Made by a program: the position numbers and the translations under genes. Below are positions 9,153-14,306 of a DNA stretch of 25,322 nucleotides, in pieces. The stretch is taken from the IMG/VR virus record IMGVR_UViG_3300048552_000070, positions 1 to 25,322 of that record; one strand, written 5' to 3'. Every line of letters begins with the position of its first letter. Position 1 is the first letter of the stretch. Origin of the DNA: a virus. Under the pieces are notes generated by a model. That model was not told the origin of the DNA. It ran no database searches and saw only the letters and a list, made by a program, of their open reading frames with translations.

Positions 9153-10181
9153 ATGACAATACAATACAGTGGTCAAATCAGTATCAATGATATTGGCGAT
9201 GAATATGAAGTAGCAACGGCCAATCGTTCCCTGACGAACCTTTCTACAGGTATCGGACTGTCAGCTCCCCACGGTATAAAAGAGTTCTATGGCCGCAGCG
9301 CAGCGGTGTCTGTCTCTGGTGCAACTTTGACAGGAGAAGGGCAAAGCATGACTTCAGATACAGCTCCTTACGATCACTGGATTGTCACTACGAATCCCAG
9401 CGACAAACAAGCAGTGATTCAGATGGTTTACGACCCCAGTAGTGCCCCAAATTCCGACCACCGCATAACAATACAGCGGGGCAGTACCTACAATGCCATG
9501 GTCGCCAGTAATACTGCTTACATGGTTCACAGCTCCAACAATGGCGGCAACCCGTACACCATATCGATACAAGTTTTAAATGGTGACTATGTGCGAGTGG
9601 TGATTGGAAATTCTGATATTGGCTCTACGCACACTGGATCGCTGGAGTGGAAGAACCGCTCAGACGGTAGTGTAACACTGGTAAGTGATACCTTCAGTCA
9701 ATATCGATACACACCCTCAGGCGGTGGCGGTGGCAATTTTTATGGGTGCTTCCCAGCAGGCATGATGGTCACCATGGCTGACTTATCAGAAAAAGCCATA
9801 GAGACTATATCGGAAGGCGATATGGTTTTAGGCTCTGGTATGCAGTCAGCGGAAGTGCTGGATGTTTGGACAATGCCGCAAGAGTCCAGATTGATTTTCA
9901 ACATCAACGGTAAGCTCAGGATGACCAAAGATCACCCGATCAAAATCATTGGCCCCACATCATCAACGTGGGCCGCAATGGACCCAGAAGCTGCCAACGA
10001 AATTCACCCCGAACTAAACATACAGCAGTTGGAGATTGGGCAGACATTGGTCGGACCTGATGGTTACAGGGAAACCGTAGAGACAATTGAAACTCAAGTC
10101 GAAGATAGCCAGGTGTACAACTTGAACGTGTCTGGCGATGACACCTACTTCGTGCAAGGTTTACTTGTACACAACAAATAG
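9153..10181 (+). CDS. Virion-like protein with C-terminal Hint (intein/BIL-type) domain (342 aa)
   Basis: Residues 1-50 form a short N-terminal module (SGQISINDIGDEYEVA, IKEFYGRSA) like that of the protein at 7827. About 55-190 is a beta-rich domain, then a Gly-rich linker (GGGGG). Cys199 opens a Hint fold. It begins CFPAGMMVTMADLSEKAIET, has a block B T258-K-D-H261 (T..H) in MTKDHPIKI, and ends VYNLNVSGDDTYFVQGLLVH followed by Asn341-Lys342. These are the N-terminal nucleophile, the T..H oxyanion pair and the terminal His-Asn of inteins and bacterial intein-like domains. No C-extein follows apart from one Lys. The domain could therefore cleave itself off, or attach the N-terminal part to a nucleophile, rather than splice. 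AGGTAA precedes ATG 9153. Confidence 0.82.
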   Translation: MTIQYSGQISINDIGDEYEVATANRSLTNLSTGIGLSAPHGIKEFYGRSAAVSVSGATLTGEGQSMTSDTAPYDHWIVTTNPSDKQAVIQMVYDPSSAPNSDHRITIQRGSTYNAMVASNTAYMVHSSNNGGNPYTISIQVLNGDYVRVVIGNSDIGSTHTGSLEWKNRSDGSVTLVSDTFSQYRYTPSGGGGGNFYGCFPAGMMVTMADLSEKAIETISEGDMVLGSGMQSAEVLDVWTMPQESRLIFNINGKLRMTKDHPIKIIGPTSSTWAAMDPEAANEIHPELNIQQLEIGQTLVGPDGYRETVETIETQVEDSQVYNLNVSGDDTYFVQGLLVHNK

Positions 10182-10190
10182 GACACTCCC

Positions 10191-10364
10191 ATGACAGATC
10201 AAGAAAAAGATATGTTAGATGCGGTGGCTGCGTCGACTGGGGTACTTTCCCTGGTCGCCTGGCTGCCGCCTGTGGCTTCCCTATTTACCATAATCTGGCT
10301 GGGGCTGCGTATCTGGGAAACAGAGACCGTCAAAGCATTAACCAACAGGAGAGACAAAGAATGA
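10191..10364 (+). CDS. Small holin-like membrane protein (57 aa)
   Basis: A short gene (ATG 10191) whose stop overlaps the lysozyme start as ATGA. The sequence opens MTDQEKDMLDAVAASTGV. It has one clear hydrophobic stretch about residues 17-42 (VLSLVAWLPPVASLFTIIWL), then a charged tail (RIWETETVKAL, NRRDKE). Size, a single membrane span with a polar N-terminus, and direct coupling to an endolysin fit a class II or III phage holin such as those of T7-like marine phages. It would form the membrane lesion that lets lysozyme reach the cell wall. A second holin-type protein lies after the lysozyme, so the partition of roles is open. Confidence 0.72.
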   Translation: MTDQEKDMLDAVAASTGVLSLVAWLPPVASLFTIIWLGLRIWETETVKALTNRRDKE

Positions 10365-10774
10365 ACTTAGAGAGACTCAAGTCTACGCTAATTCGCCACG
10401 AAGGCGAAAAGCTAGAGATTTACAAATGCTCTATGGGCTATCAGACCATCGGTGTCGGACATAACCTGGACACCAAGCCCATTAGCAAACGAGTGTCTGA
10501 CCTGATGCTCGAAGATGACGTTGAGGATTCTATTGCAGACTGTAAGAGGAACATTAGCTTTTTTGATTCCCTGGACGATGTCTGCCAGGAGGCCCTGGTT
10601 AACCTTTGTTTCAACATGGGCATTGCCAAGCTGATGCAATTCAAAAAGACCCTGGCACACCTCCAGGATGGCAACCGCGAGAAGGCAGCTAATGAGCTAT
10701 TAGATAGTCGCTATGCAACCCAGGTTGGCTATCGAGCCATCGAGGTGGCCAGCATGATTAAAGGAGAAGGCTAA
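10361..10774 (+). CDS. Endolysin, GH24 T4-type lysozyme (137 aa)
   Basis: It hydrolyses the peptidoglycan beta-1,4 bond between MurNAc and GlcNAc. The N-terminus carries the GH24 catalytic pattern: Glu14 in RHEGEKLEIYK, Cys23, and Thr29 in QTIGVGHNL. The spacing Glu-8-X-5-Thr is exact. The Asp seen in T4 lysozyme (Asp20) is Cys here, a variant known in this family and still active. The rest follows the family (LVNLCFNMGIAKLMQFKKTL). At 137 aa it is slightly shorter than T4 lysozyme (164). There is no signal peptide, so export should depend on the holin. It overlaps the holin-like gene upstream and the 3TM holin gene downstream by one base (stop/start at 10774). Confidence 0.9.
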   Translation: MNLERLKSTLIRHEGEKLEIYKCSMGYQTIGVGHNLDTKPISKRVSDLMLEDDVEDSIADCKRNISFFDSLDDVCQEALVNLCFNMGIAKLMQFKKTLAHLQDGNREKAANELLDSRYATQVGYRAIEVASMIKGEG

Positions 10775-11157
10775 TGCTTACTGCATTGATTGGACCTGTC
10801 ACTGGTTTACTAGAGCGTGTGATCCCAGATAAAACTGAAGCCAACCGGCTGGCACACGAAATTACCACCATGGCTGAGAAGCAAGCGCACGAACTAGCCA
10901 AGTCACAAATCGAAGTAAATAAGGTCGAGGCATCTCACGAAAGCATATTTATTTCTGGATGGAGACCGGCAACGGGCTGGTGCTGCGTCAGTGCCATGTG
11001 CGGTAACTTTATGATCATCCCGTTCACTAACTTCGTCATGGAAGTAATTGAGAGAGACATTGTCATACCACTGATTCCCCTGGACACAATGATGCCCGTG
11101 CTTTTAGGCATGCTCGGTCTAGGTGGGCTCAGGACCTATGAAAAGACCAGAAAGTAG
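10774..11157 (+). CDS. 3TM holin-family membrane protein (127 aa)
   Basis: Similar to the 'holin of 3TMs' family first described in gene transfer agents. An N-terminal helix (LTALIGPVTGLLERVIPDKT) is followed by a charged helix about residues 25-55 (NRLAHEITTMAEKQAHELAK). Then comes the hallmark SGWRPATGWCCVSAMCGNF and two hydrophobic segments (about 63-85 and 95-118), ending LLGMLGLGGLRTYEKTRK. The gene starts on the last base of the lysozyme stop and has AAAGGAGAAGG upstream. It would be an inner-membrane lysis protein, acting with or antagonising the small holin-like protein. The family assignment is good; the exact lysis role is inference. Confidence 0.8.
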   Translation: MLTALIGPVTGLLERVIPDKTEANRLAHEITTMAEKQAHELAKSQIEVNKVEASHESIFISGWRPATGWCCVSAMCGNFMIIPFTNFVMEVIERDIVIPLIPLDTMMPVLLGMLGLGGLRTYEKTRK

Positions 11158-11186
11158 GGAGAGCATATCCAACCAGGATACCCGCT

Positions 11187-11654
11187 ATGGTTTTAGAAAT
11201 CGGCACAGCTGTGTCTATGTGCAGCCAAGCCTTCAAAGTAATAAACAAGGGCCTCTCGGCAGGCCACTCGGCCATGGACCTCATGGACCGGTTCTCGCAG
11301 TTTTATGACGGCAAAGATCAAATCACAGCTATGGAAGCTGCAAGCAAGGAGAAACCTCTATTGGGTGTCGGCAGCGTAGAAGGCCAGGCATTGCAAATAG
11401 TTGCTGCCAAAGCAAAGACAGCTGAGATGGAAAAGCACCTCCGTGAAATCATATTGATCACCGTACCCAATGGGCAGCAGTTTTACACTGACATGCTTAG
11501 GGAGCGCAGGAACATAAGACAGCGGATTATTGAAGACGCTCGTCGCGCAGCTGCACGAAAGAAACATATCATCAATGTGCTAATGGTCAGCAGCCTCTGC
11601 ACCCTGGTTGTCGTACTCTACTCTGTGCTGGCAGCTGCAATCATCAATAGTTAA
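11187..11654 (+). CDS. Tail-anchored membrane protein of the lysis region (155 aa)
   Basis: Its function is not known. The N-terminal 60 residues are mixed (AVSMCSQAFKVINKGLSAGH, then MDLMDRFSQFYDGKDQI). The middle is a long charged helix (about 65-125: AAKAKTAEMEKHLREIILI, then DMLRERRNIRQRIIEDARRA). The end is one hydrophobic span (about 128-153: INVLMVSSLCTLVVVLYSVL). That plan resembles a protein found in many marine phages and some spanin-like proteins. There is no lipobox. The AGGA at about 11177 is the likely ribosome site for ATG 11187. A spanin or membrane-disrupting role after lysozyme is possible but unproved. Confidence 0.7.
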   Translation: MVLEIGTAVSMCSQAFKVINKGLSAGHSAMDLMDRFSQFYDGKDQITAMEAASKEKPLLGVGSVEGQALQIVAAKAKTAEMEKHLREIILITVPNGQQFYTDMLRERRNIRQRIIEDARRAAARKKHIINVLMVSSLCTLVVVLYSVLAAAIINS

Positions 11655-11674
11655 GTGTCGTATTTTTGCATTTA

Positions 11675-11716
11675 TATGTACGTAAAAGCGTACTGTTTGC
11701 ACACTTCTGTGCGCTT
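11675..11716. repeat. Two small tandem hairpins before the Zn-ribbon gene
   Basis: GTACG-taaaag-CGTAC (about 11679-11694) is followed by GCACA-cttc-TGTGC (about 11699-11712). They lie in the 90-base gap between the membrane protein and the Zn-ribbon gene. There is no convincing T-run, so termination is doubtful. RNA processing or a regulator site is possible. Confidence 0.4.
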
Positions 11717-11744
11717 AATCTTAAACTAATATAAGGAGACACAG

Positions 11745-11927
11745 ATGGCTGGTAAAGGTTCAGCCCCACGACCAATTCCTGACCAGGAGACTTTCGCGTC
11801 CAACTGGGACCAGGTGTTTGGCGAGGCTAAAAAGCAAAAGAAGTGTAGTAACTGCGGACAATACTTTGAGACTGACCAGGCAAGCAGCTGCCACCAGGGC
11901 GAATGCCCAAAAGCTCCGATCCATTGA
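11745..11927 (+). CDS. Small Zn-ribbon protein (60 aa)
   Basis: The start ATG 11745 has AAGGAG at a good distance. The protein begins MAGKGSAPRPIPDQETFASN, followed by WDQVFGEAKKQKK. It then has Cys34-X2-Cys37 (KCSNCGQYF) and Cys49/His50-X-Cys54 (SCHQGEC), enough to bind one zinc ion. Short proteins opening 'MAGKGS.PRP....F..NWD.IFG' are common in podophages (recollection). Their function is unknown, but nucleic acid or polymerase binding is the usual guess for a Zn ribbon. The gene is followed at once by a terminator whose 5' arm starts within the last codons. Confidence 0.75.
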   Translation: MAGKGSAPRPIPDQETFASNWDQVFGEAKKQKKCSNCGQYFETDQASSCHQGECPKAPIH

Positions 11928-12007
11928 TAAACAGCAGATGTTTTATCCTATGCCCCACGGCCACCCTGGTCCTGGGGCAAAAGAGCCTGGATCGGTGTTT
12001 TTTTATT
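11916..12007 (+). terminator. Composite intrinsic terminator between late and early modules
   Basis: The outer stem is CCGATCCA (11916-11923) with TGGATCGG (11988-11995), followed by TG and seven T's, then ATTTT. An inner perfect 7-bp hairpin, TGCCCCA (11951-11957) with TGGGGCA (11973-11979), lies within it. It closes the late (structural and lysis) transcript just before the early control region and would stop late transcription entering the early genes. Confidence 0.8.
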
Positions 12008-12028
12008 TTGTCCACCCTTATCACCGAA
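12007..12028 (+). promoter_or_regulatory. Degenerate copy of the phage RNA polymerase promoter
   Basis: TTTGTCCACCCT is identical to the core of the three clear phage promoters at 14261, 16970 and 24654, but the initiation part TATAGG is replaced by TATCACC. It lies in the T-rich tail of the terminator at 11916. It may be inactive or weak, or a binding site only. Confidence 0.45.
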
Positions 12029-12030
12029 TG

Positions 12031-12059
12031 TTGCAACGGGCCACAGTTTTCCATATAAT
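12031..12059 (+). promoter_or_regulatory. Sigma-70 early promoter
   Basis: TTGCAA (12031-12036), a 17-base spacer, and a perfect TATAAT (12054-12059). The predicted start is about 12066. This is the best host-type promoter seen in the window and would drive the early genes at 12194 onward, the integrase and, by read-through, the phage RNA polymerase. The base after the predicted start begins a perfect 10-bp inverted repeat (12067-12076 with 12148-12157). Confidence 0.8.
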
Positions 12060-12066
12060 CGGGATA

Positions 12067-12157
12067 ATCCGATGACTCTAACCAATCGATTATGAGTCGA
12101 CTGCTCTAACCAACTGAGCTATGGGCCCTTAGAGGCCGCGAGTTTACGTCATCGGAT
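12067..12157. repeat. Perfect 10-bp inverted repeat flanking the tRNA-like segment
   Basis: ATCCGATGAC at 12067-12076 and GTCATCGGAT at 12148-12157 are exact reverse complements, 71 bases apart. The left arm starts at the predicted +1 of the early promoter. The arms enclose the tRNA-Met remnant. They could be recombinase arm-type sites, a repressor operator pair, or a stem in the 5' leader of the early mRNA. Confidence 0.7.
12080..12128 (-). other. tRNA-Met(CAT) 5' half; probable phage attachment site (attP)
   Basis: Read on the minus strand from 12128 the sequence is a classical tRNA 5' half. It has an acceptor arm GGGCCCA, TA, a D arm GCTC-AGTTGGTTA-GAGC, and a five-pair anticodon stem GTCGA/TCGAT around the loop CTCATAA (anticodon CAT, 12092-12094). 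A start of a variable loop (TGGTT) follows. The T arm and the 3' acceptor strand are absent, so it cannot be a functional tRNA. Partial tRNA genes beside a tyrosine integrase (here 12807) are typical attP cores. It is unusual that the 5' and not the 3' part is carried. Confidence 0.75.
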
Positions 12158-12170
12158 ACATGTTAATCAA
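12141..12170 (-). promoter_or_regulatory. Possible minus-strand promoter upstream of the tRNA half
   Basis: On the minus strand TTGATT (12170-12165), an 18-base spacer and TAAACT (12146-12141) lie just before the tRNA 5' end at 12128. A GC-rich discriminator (CGCGGCC) follows, as in stable-RNA promoters. After integration such a promoter could drive the hybrid tRNA gene. This is a sequence match only. Confidence 0.4.
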
Positions 12171-12193
12171 CTGTATCTTGAGGGAGATGACGA

Positions 12194-12613
12194 ATGACTA
12201 AACTCAACAACGAAACCACAGTAAATAATGGCCCTGCAAAGGGTTTCCACGTATACCAAATCAAATACACCTACGAAGAGTACGTCTCTGGGGATTCCTA
12301 TGCCCAGGAGAAGGCTGACGCTCACCGACTGGTATCTGGGTTTGGCGATAACTTCAAAGCCGACCTGTGCAAATACTACGGCCATGTCGCTGATGTTGCA
12401 GCTACTGATGTCGACGATGCGTTCCGCATAATGAATGTTTGGACCGAAGAGGACGAGGCAAAAGTAACACGCCTGGCACCTCTGCATTCTCTGTCTGTCG
12501 GTGATGTCCTGGTCGACCCAGTCTCCGGTTCTGCATACGTATGCCTGGCAGCTGGATGGCGCAAGGTTCCTGCCGCTGCACATTCTTTCGATTACCAAGG
12601 GGCGGCAGCATGA
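12194..12613 (+). CDS. First early gene, unknown protein (139 aa)
   Basis: The first gene after the sigma-70 promoter, with GAGGGAGATGACGA before ATG 12194. The protein is soluble and acidic. Residues about 15-85 have an alpha/beta look (FHVYQIKYTYEEYVSGDSYA, then DDAFRIMNVWTEEDEAKV). The end, about 93-125, is HSLSVGDVLVDPVSGSAYVC followed by LAAGWRKV. The 'hSLSVGDV.....G..Y.V...GW.K' motif resembles the C-terminal module of YodL-like small phage and plasmid proteins. I do not know the function. Its place suggests a host-takeover or early regulatory role. Its stop overlaps the next start (ATGA). Confidence 0.75.
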   Translation: MTKLNNETTVNNGPAKGFHVYQIKYTYEEYVSGDSYAQEKADAHRLVSGFGDNFKADLCKYYGHVADVAATDVDDAFRIMNVWTEEDEAKVTRLAPLHSLSVGDVLVDPVSGSAYVCLAAGWRKVPAAAHSFDYQGAAA

Positions 12614-12792
12614 TCGCCTCCAAACCTGTACTAGAAGTCCAACTTGAGCCAATCGAGGTCGCTATCCGCAAGGAGCGCACTCGCCTGCAAGACATCGAGT
12701 TCGACACTGGTTCGCAGCCAAGCACCTGGCTTATTGAATACATGGTCAACGAACGTGCCCGTGGAGTCACGGGTTGGCCAATCAATCTTTAA
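12610..12792 (+). CDS. Small early protein (60 aa), unknown
   Basis: ATG 12610 overlaps the preceding stop (ATGA), which favours this start over an upstream in-frame ATG at 12541 lying inside the previous gene. The protein is charged and probably helical in the middle (EVAIRKERTRLQDIEFDTGS), with STWLIEYMVNERARGVTGWP near the end. No family is recognised. It is translationally coupled to the gene before and lies 14 bases before the integrase start. Confidence 0.6.
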   Translation: MIASKPVLEVQLEPIEVAIRKERTRLQDIEFDTGSQPSTWLIEYMVNERARGVTGWPINL

Positions 12793-12806
12793 TAGAGGGA
12801 AACATT

Positions 12807-13643
12807 ATGTATACATTAAAAGCATTCGCAGATGAACACGGCCACCGTATGTGGCACGACCGTCACCTAATGAACAGCCTTCGCATGATCAAAAAGGTGT
12901 CAACATTCCGTGACTTTGCTACTAGGCCAATCACTGACTACAAGCCTACCGACATCGAGGCACTGATGGATAGCCTTCAAGACGAGGGCCTAAAGGATGG
13001 GACCATCAATCGGTACCTGTCTGCCATATCGTCGGTATTCAAAGAAGCTGTACGCAAAGAGGTAGTAACCCACGCCCCCAGTGTTCGCTGGAAGAAAGAA
13101 AGCAAGGGTCGCCCACGTTACTACACGGCCAAAGAGGTCAAGGACATCATCGATTTCCTAAAGACATCACGGGACCCCTGGATGGCTGACTTTGTCGTTA
13201 TTGCTGTTAATACAGGGATGCGCCTGGGTGAAATCTTAGGCATCAACAATCCCGAATCTAAGACGGTTGGCAGGGTTTCTAACTGCGGTTCTTTCGTGAC
13301 ACTGTTTGACACTAAGAACGGTGACGAACGCCTGGTACCGCTTAACAAGGACGCTCAGTGGTCTTTAGAGAACCTTAAGGGGGTGCCTAGTGCCTACTAC
13401 AGCCACACTAGATTCTACCGTACCTGGTGGGAAGCAAAAGACGAGTTAGCCAGGCACGACGATAACTTTGTATTCCATGTTTTACGCCACACATGCGCTA
13501 CTAGGTTGGCCATGGAGTTTAACGTCGAGACCCTGACTATTGGCAAAATCTTGGGACATCGGTCTACCCAAACTACACAGAAGTACGTGCATGTGCAGCC
13601 TGACAGCATCAAAAAAGTTATGCAAAAACTGGAAAACTACTAG
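12807..13643 (+). CDS. int: Tyrosine integrase (278 aa)
   Basis: A tyrosine recombinase for site-specific integration. The catalytic residues are in place: Arg139 (NTGMRLGEILG), His224-X-X-Arg227 (HVLRHTCATRL), His251 (LGHRS) and the nucleophile Tyr260 (TQKYVHV). An N-terminal SAM-like core-binding domain covers about residues 20-100 (TINRYLSAISSVFKEAV). ATG 12807 is chosen because GAGGGA lies about 6 bases upstream; the in-frame ATG at 12774 would overlap the previous gene and has no ribosome site. At 278 aa it is short and lacks a large arm-binding domain. The neighbouring tRNA-Met half is the likely attP. No excisionase is recognisable nearby, though the small genes around it are candidates. 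Confidence 0.9.
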   Translation: MYTLKAFADEHGHRMWHDRHLMNSLRMIKKVSTFRDFATRPITDYKPTDIEALMDSLQDEGLKDGTINRYLSAISSVFKEAVRKEVVTHAPSVRWKKESKGRPRYYTAKEVKDIIDFLKTSRDPWMADFVVIAVNTGMRLGEILGINNPESKTVGRVSNCGSFVTLFDTKNGDERLVPLNKDAQWSLENLKGVPSAYYSHTRFYRTWWEAKDELARHDDNFVFHVLRHTCATRLAMEFNVETLTIGKILGHRSTQTTQKYVHVQPDSIKKVMQKLENY

Positions 13644-13652
13644 GAGTATTAC

Positions 13653-13847
13653 ATGGATATTAAGACATTTACTGAGCTATGCGATGCCCACGACTGGACC
13701 TATGAGCATAGCGACGACTTTCAGAAATACAAACGGGGCAGAGATGTCAGTAATCGCCTGGAACAGGTAATGCGAGAGCAAGGCCAGGATTACAAAGACA
13801 TCTATAAAATCAAGCAGGCGTACTACACGCGAGGTATTGCATTATGA
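13653..13847 (+). CDS. Small protein after the integrase (64 aa), unknown
   Basis: ATG 13653 follows the integrase stop by nine bases with AGGAG at about 13643. The protein is charged (FTELCDAHDWTYEHSDDFQK, then RDVSNRLEQVMREQG and YKDIYKIKQAYYTRG) and probably helical. No family is recognised; size and position would allow an excisionase or regulator. Its stop overlaps the next start (ATGA at 13844). Confidence 0.65.
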   Translation: MDIKTFTELCDAHDWTYEHSDDFQKYKRGRDVSNRLEQVMREQGQDYKDIYKIKQAYYTRGIAL

Positions 13848-14125
13848 ACGACTGGAAGAAATACGTAATGGATGGTCACACGGAATGTGACTTACCGCCC
13901 CTGGGCATAGAACCTGTCCAGGATTACACCCGCTTTAGGACCTGGGTGGACACCAACATTGAAAGAATCGAGAGAAGTATCGACAATCATCTAAAAGAAG
14001 TCCAACTGTGTAGCCACCTGGACAACGAGGCAGAGCAAATGCATAACTGCCTGGACCAGGGTATCAAGGGAATTGAAGACGCGCTGCACCATCTCAAAAG
14101 TTTAAAAGACCAACTCAACGCATAG
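13844..14125 (+). CDS. Early helical protein (93 aa), unknown
   Basis: Starts in an ATGA overlap with the preceding gene. It opens MNDWKKYVMDGHTECDLPPL, and residues about 25-90 look like two or three amphipathic helices (FRTWVDTNIERIERSIDNHL, then NCLDQGIKGIEDALHHLKSL). No function is recognised. It is the last gene before the polymerase promoter region, followed by an imperfect hairpin without a T-run. Confidence 0.65.
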   Translation: MNDWKKYVMDGHTECDLPPLGIEPVQDYTRFRTWVDTNIERIERSIDNHLKEVQLCSHLDNEAEQMHNCLDQGIKGIEDALHHLKSLKDQLNA

Positions 14126-14132
14126 AAAGCCC

Positions 14133-14166
14133 CACTCACCGCTACTTAACTGTGGCGGGATGAGTG
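14133..14166. repeat. Imperfect hairpin before the RNA polymerase gene
   Basis: CACTCACCGC (14133-14142) can pair with GCGG-ga-TGAGTG (ending 14166) with a two-base bulge. There is no T-run on either strand, so an RNA processing site or a weak (or factor-dependent) terminator is more likely than an intrinsic terminator. Confidence 0.4.
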
Positions 14167-14260
14167 TATCTACTTGCTATGCATTGATAGATAAGCTATT
14201 TGTAAATAAATAGTTGGTCCAGTAATAGGCTAATACAGCCAGTAGGGCAGGCAATTTTAT

Positions 14261-14282
14261 TTTGTCCACCCTATAGGAATAC
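14261..14282 (+). promoter_or_regulatory. Phage RNA polymerase promoter upstream of its own gene
   Basis: The core TTTGTCCACCCTATAGG, followed by AATAC, is identical over 22 bases to the copy at 16970 and is preceded by the same AT-rich stretch. The shape mirrors the T7 class (CACTATAGGG), so the start would be G14276. It lies 31 bases before the polymerase ATG, implying positive autoregulation. Confidence 0.8.
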
Positions 14283-14306
14283 GACTTGTACCTTTGAGAG
14301 GGAAAT

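Noticed and set aside
11699-11733. A sigma-70 promoter (TTGCAC with TAAACT) before the Zn-ribbon gene
   Set aside because: The spacer would be 19 bases, and the putative -35 lies inside a small hairpin; too weak to call.
11818-12075. An 85-codon + strand frame over the Zn-ribbon gene and terminator
   Set aside because: It crosses the terminator and the early promoter and is out of frame with the gene that has the ribosome site.
12061-12128. A functional phage tRNA-Met gene
   Set aside because: The T arm and 3' acceptor strand are missing; what follows the anticodon arm does not pair with GGGCCCA.
12167-12652. A 161-codon minus-strand open frame opposite the first early gene
   Set aside because: It is Cys- and Arg-rich with no natural pattern, lies wholly over a coupled + strand gene with a good ribosome site, and has no start signals.
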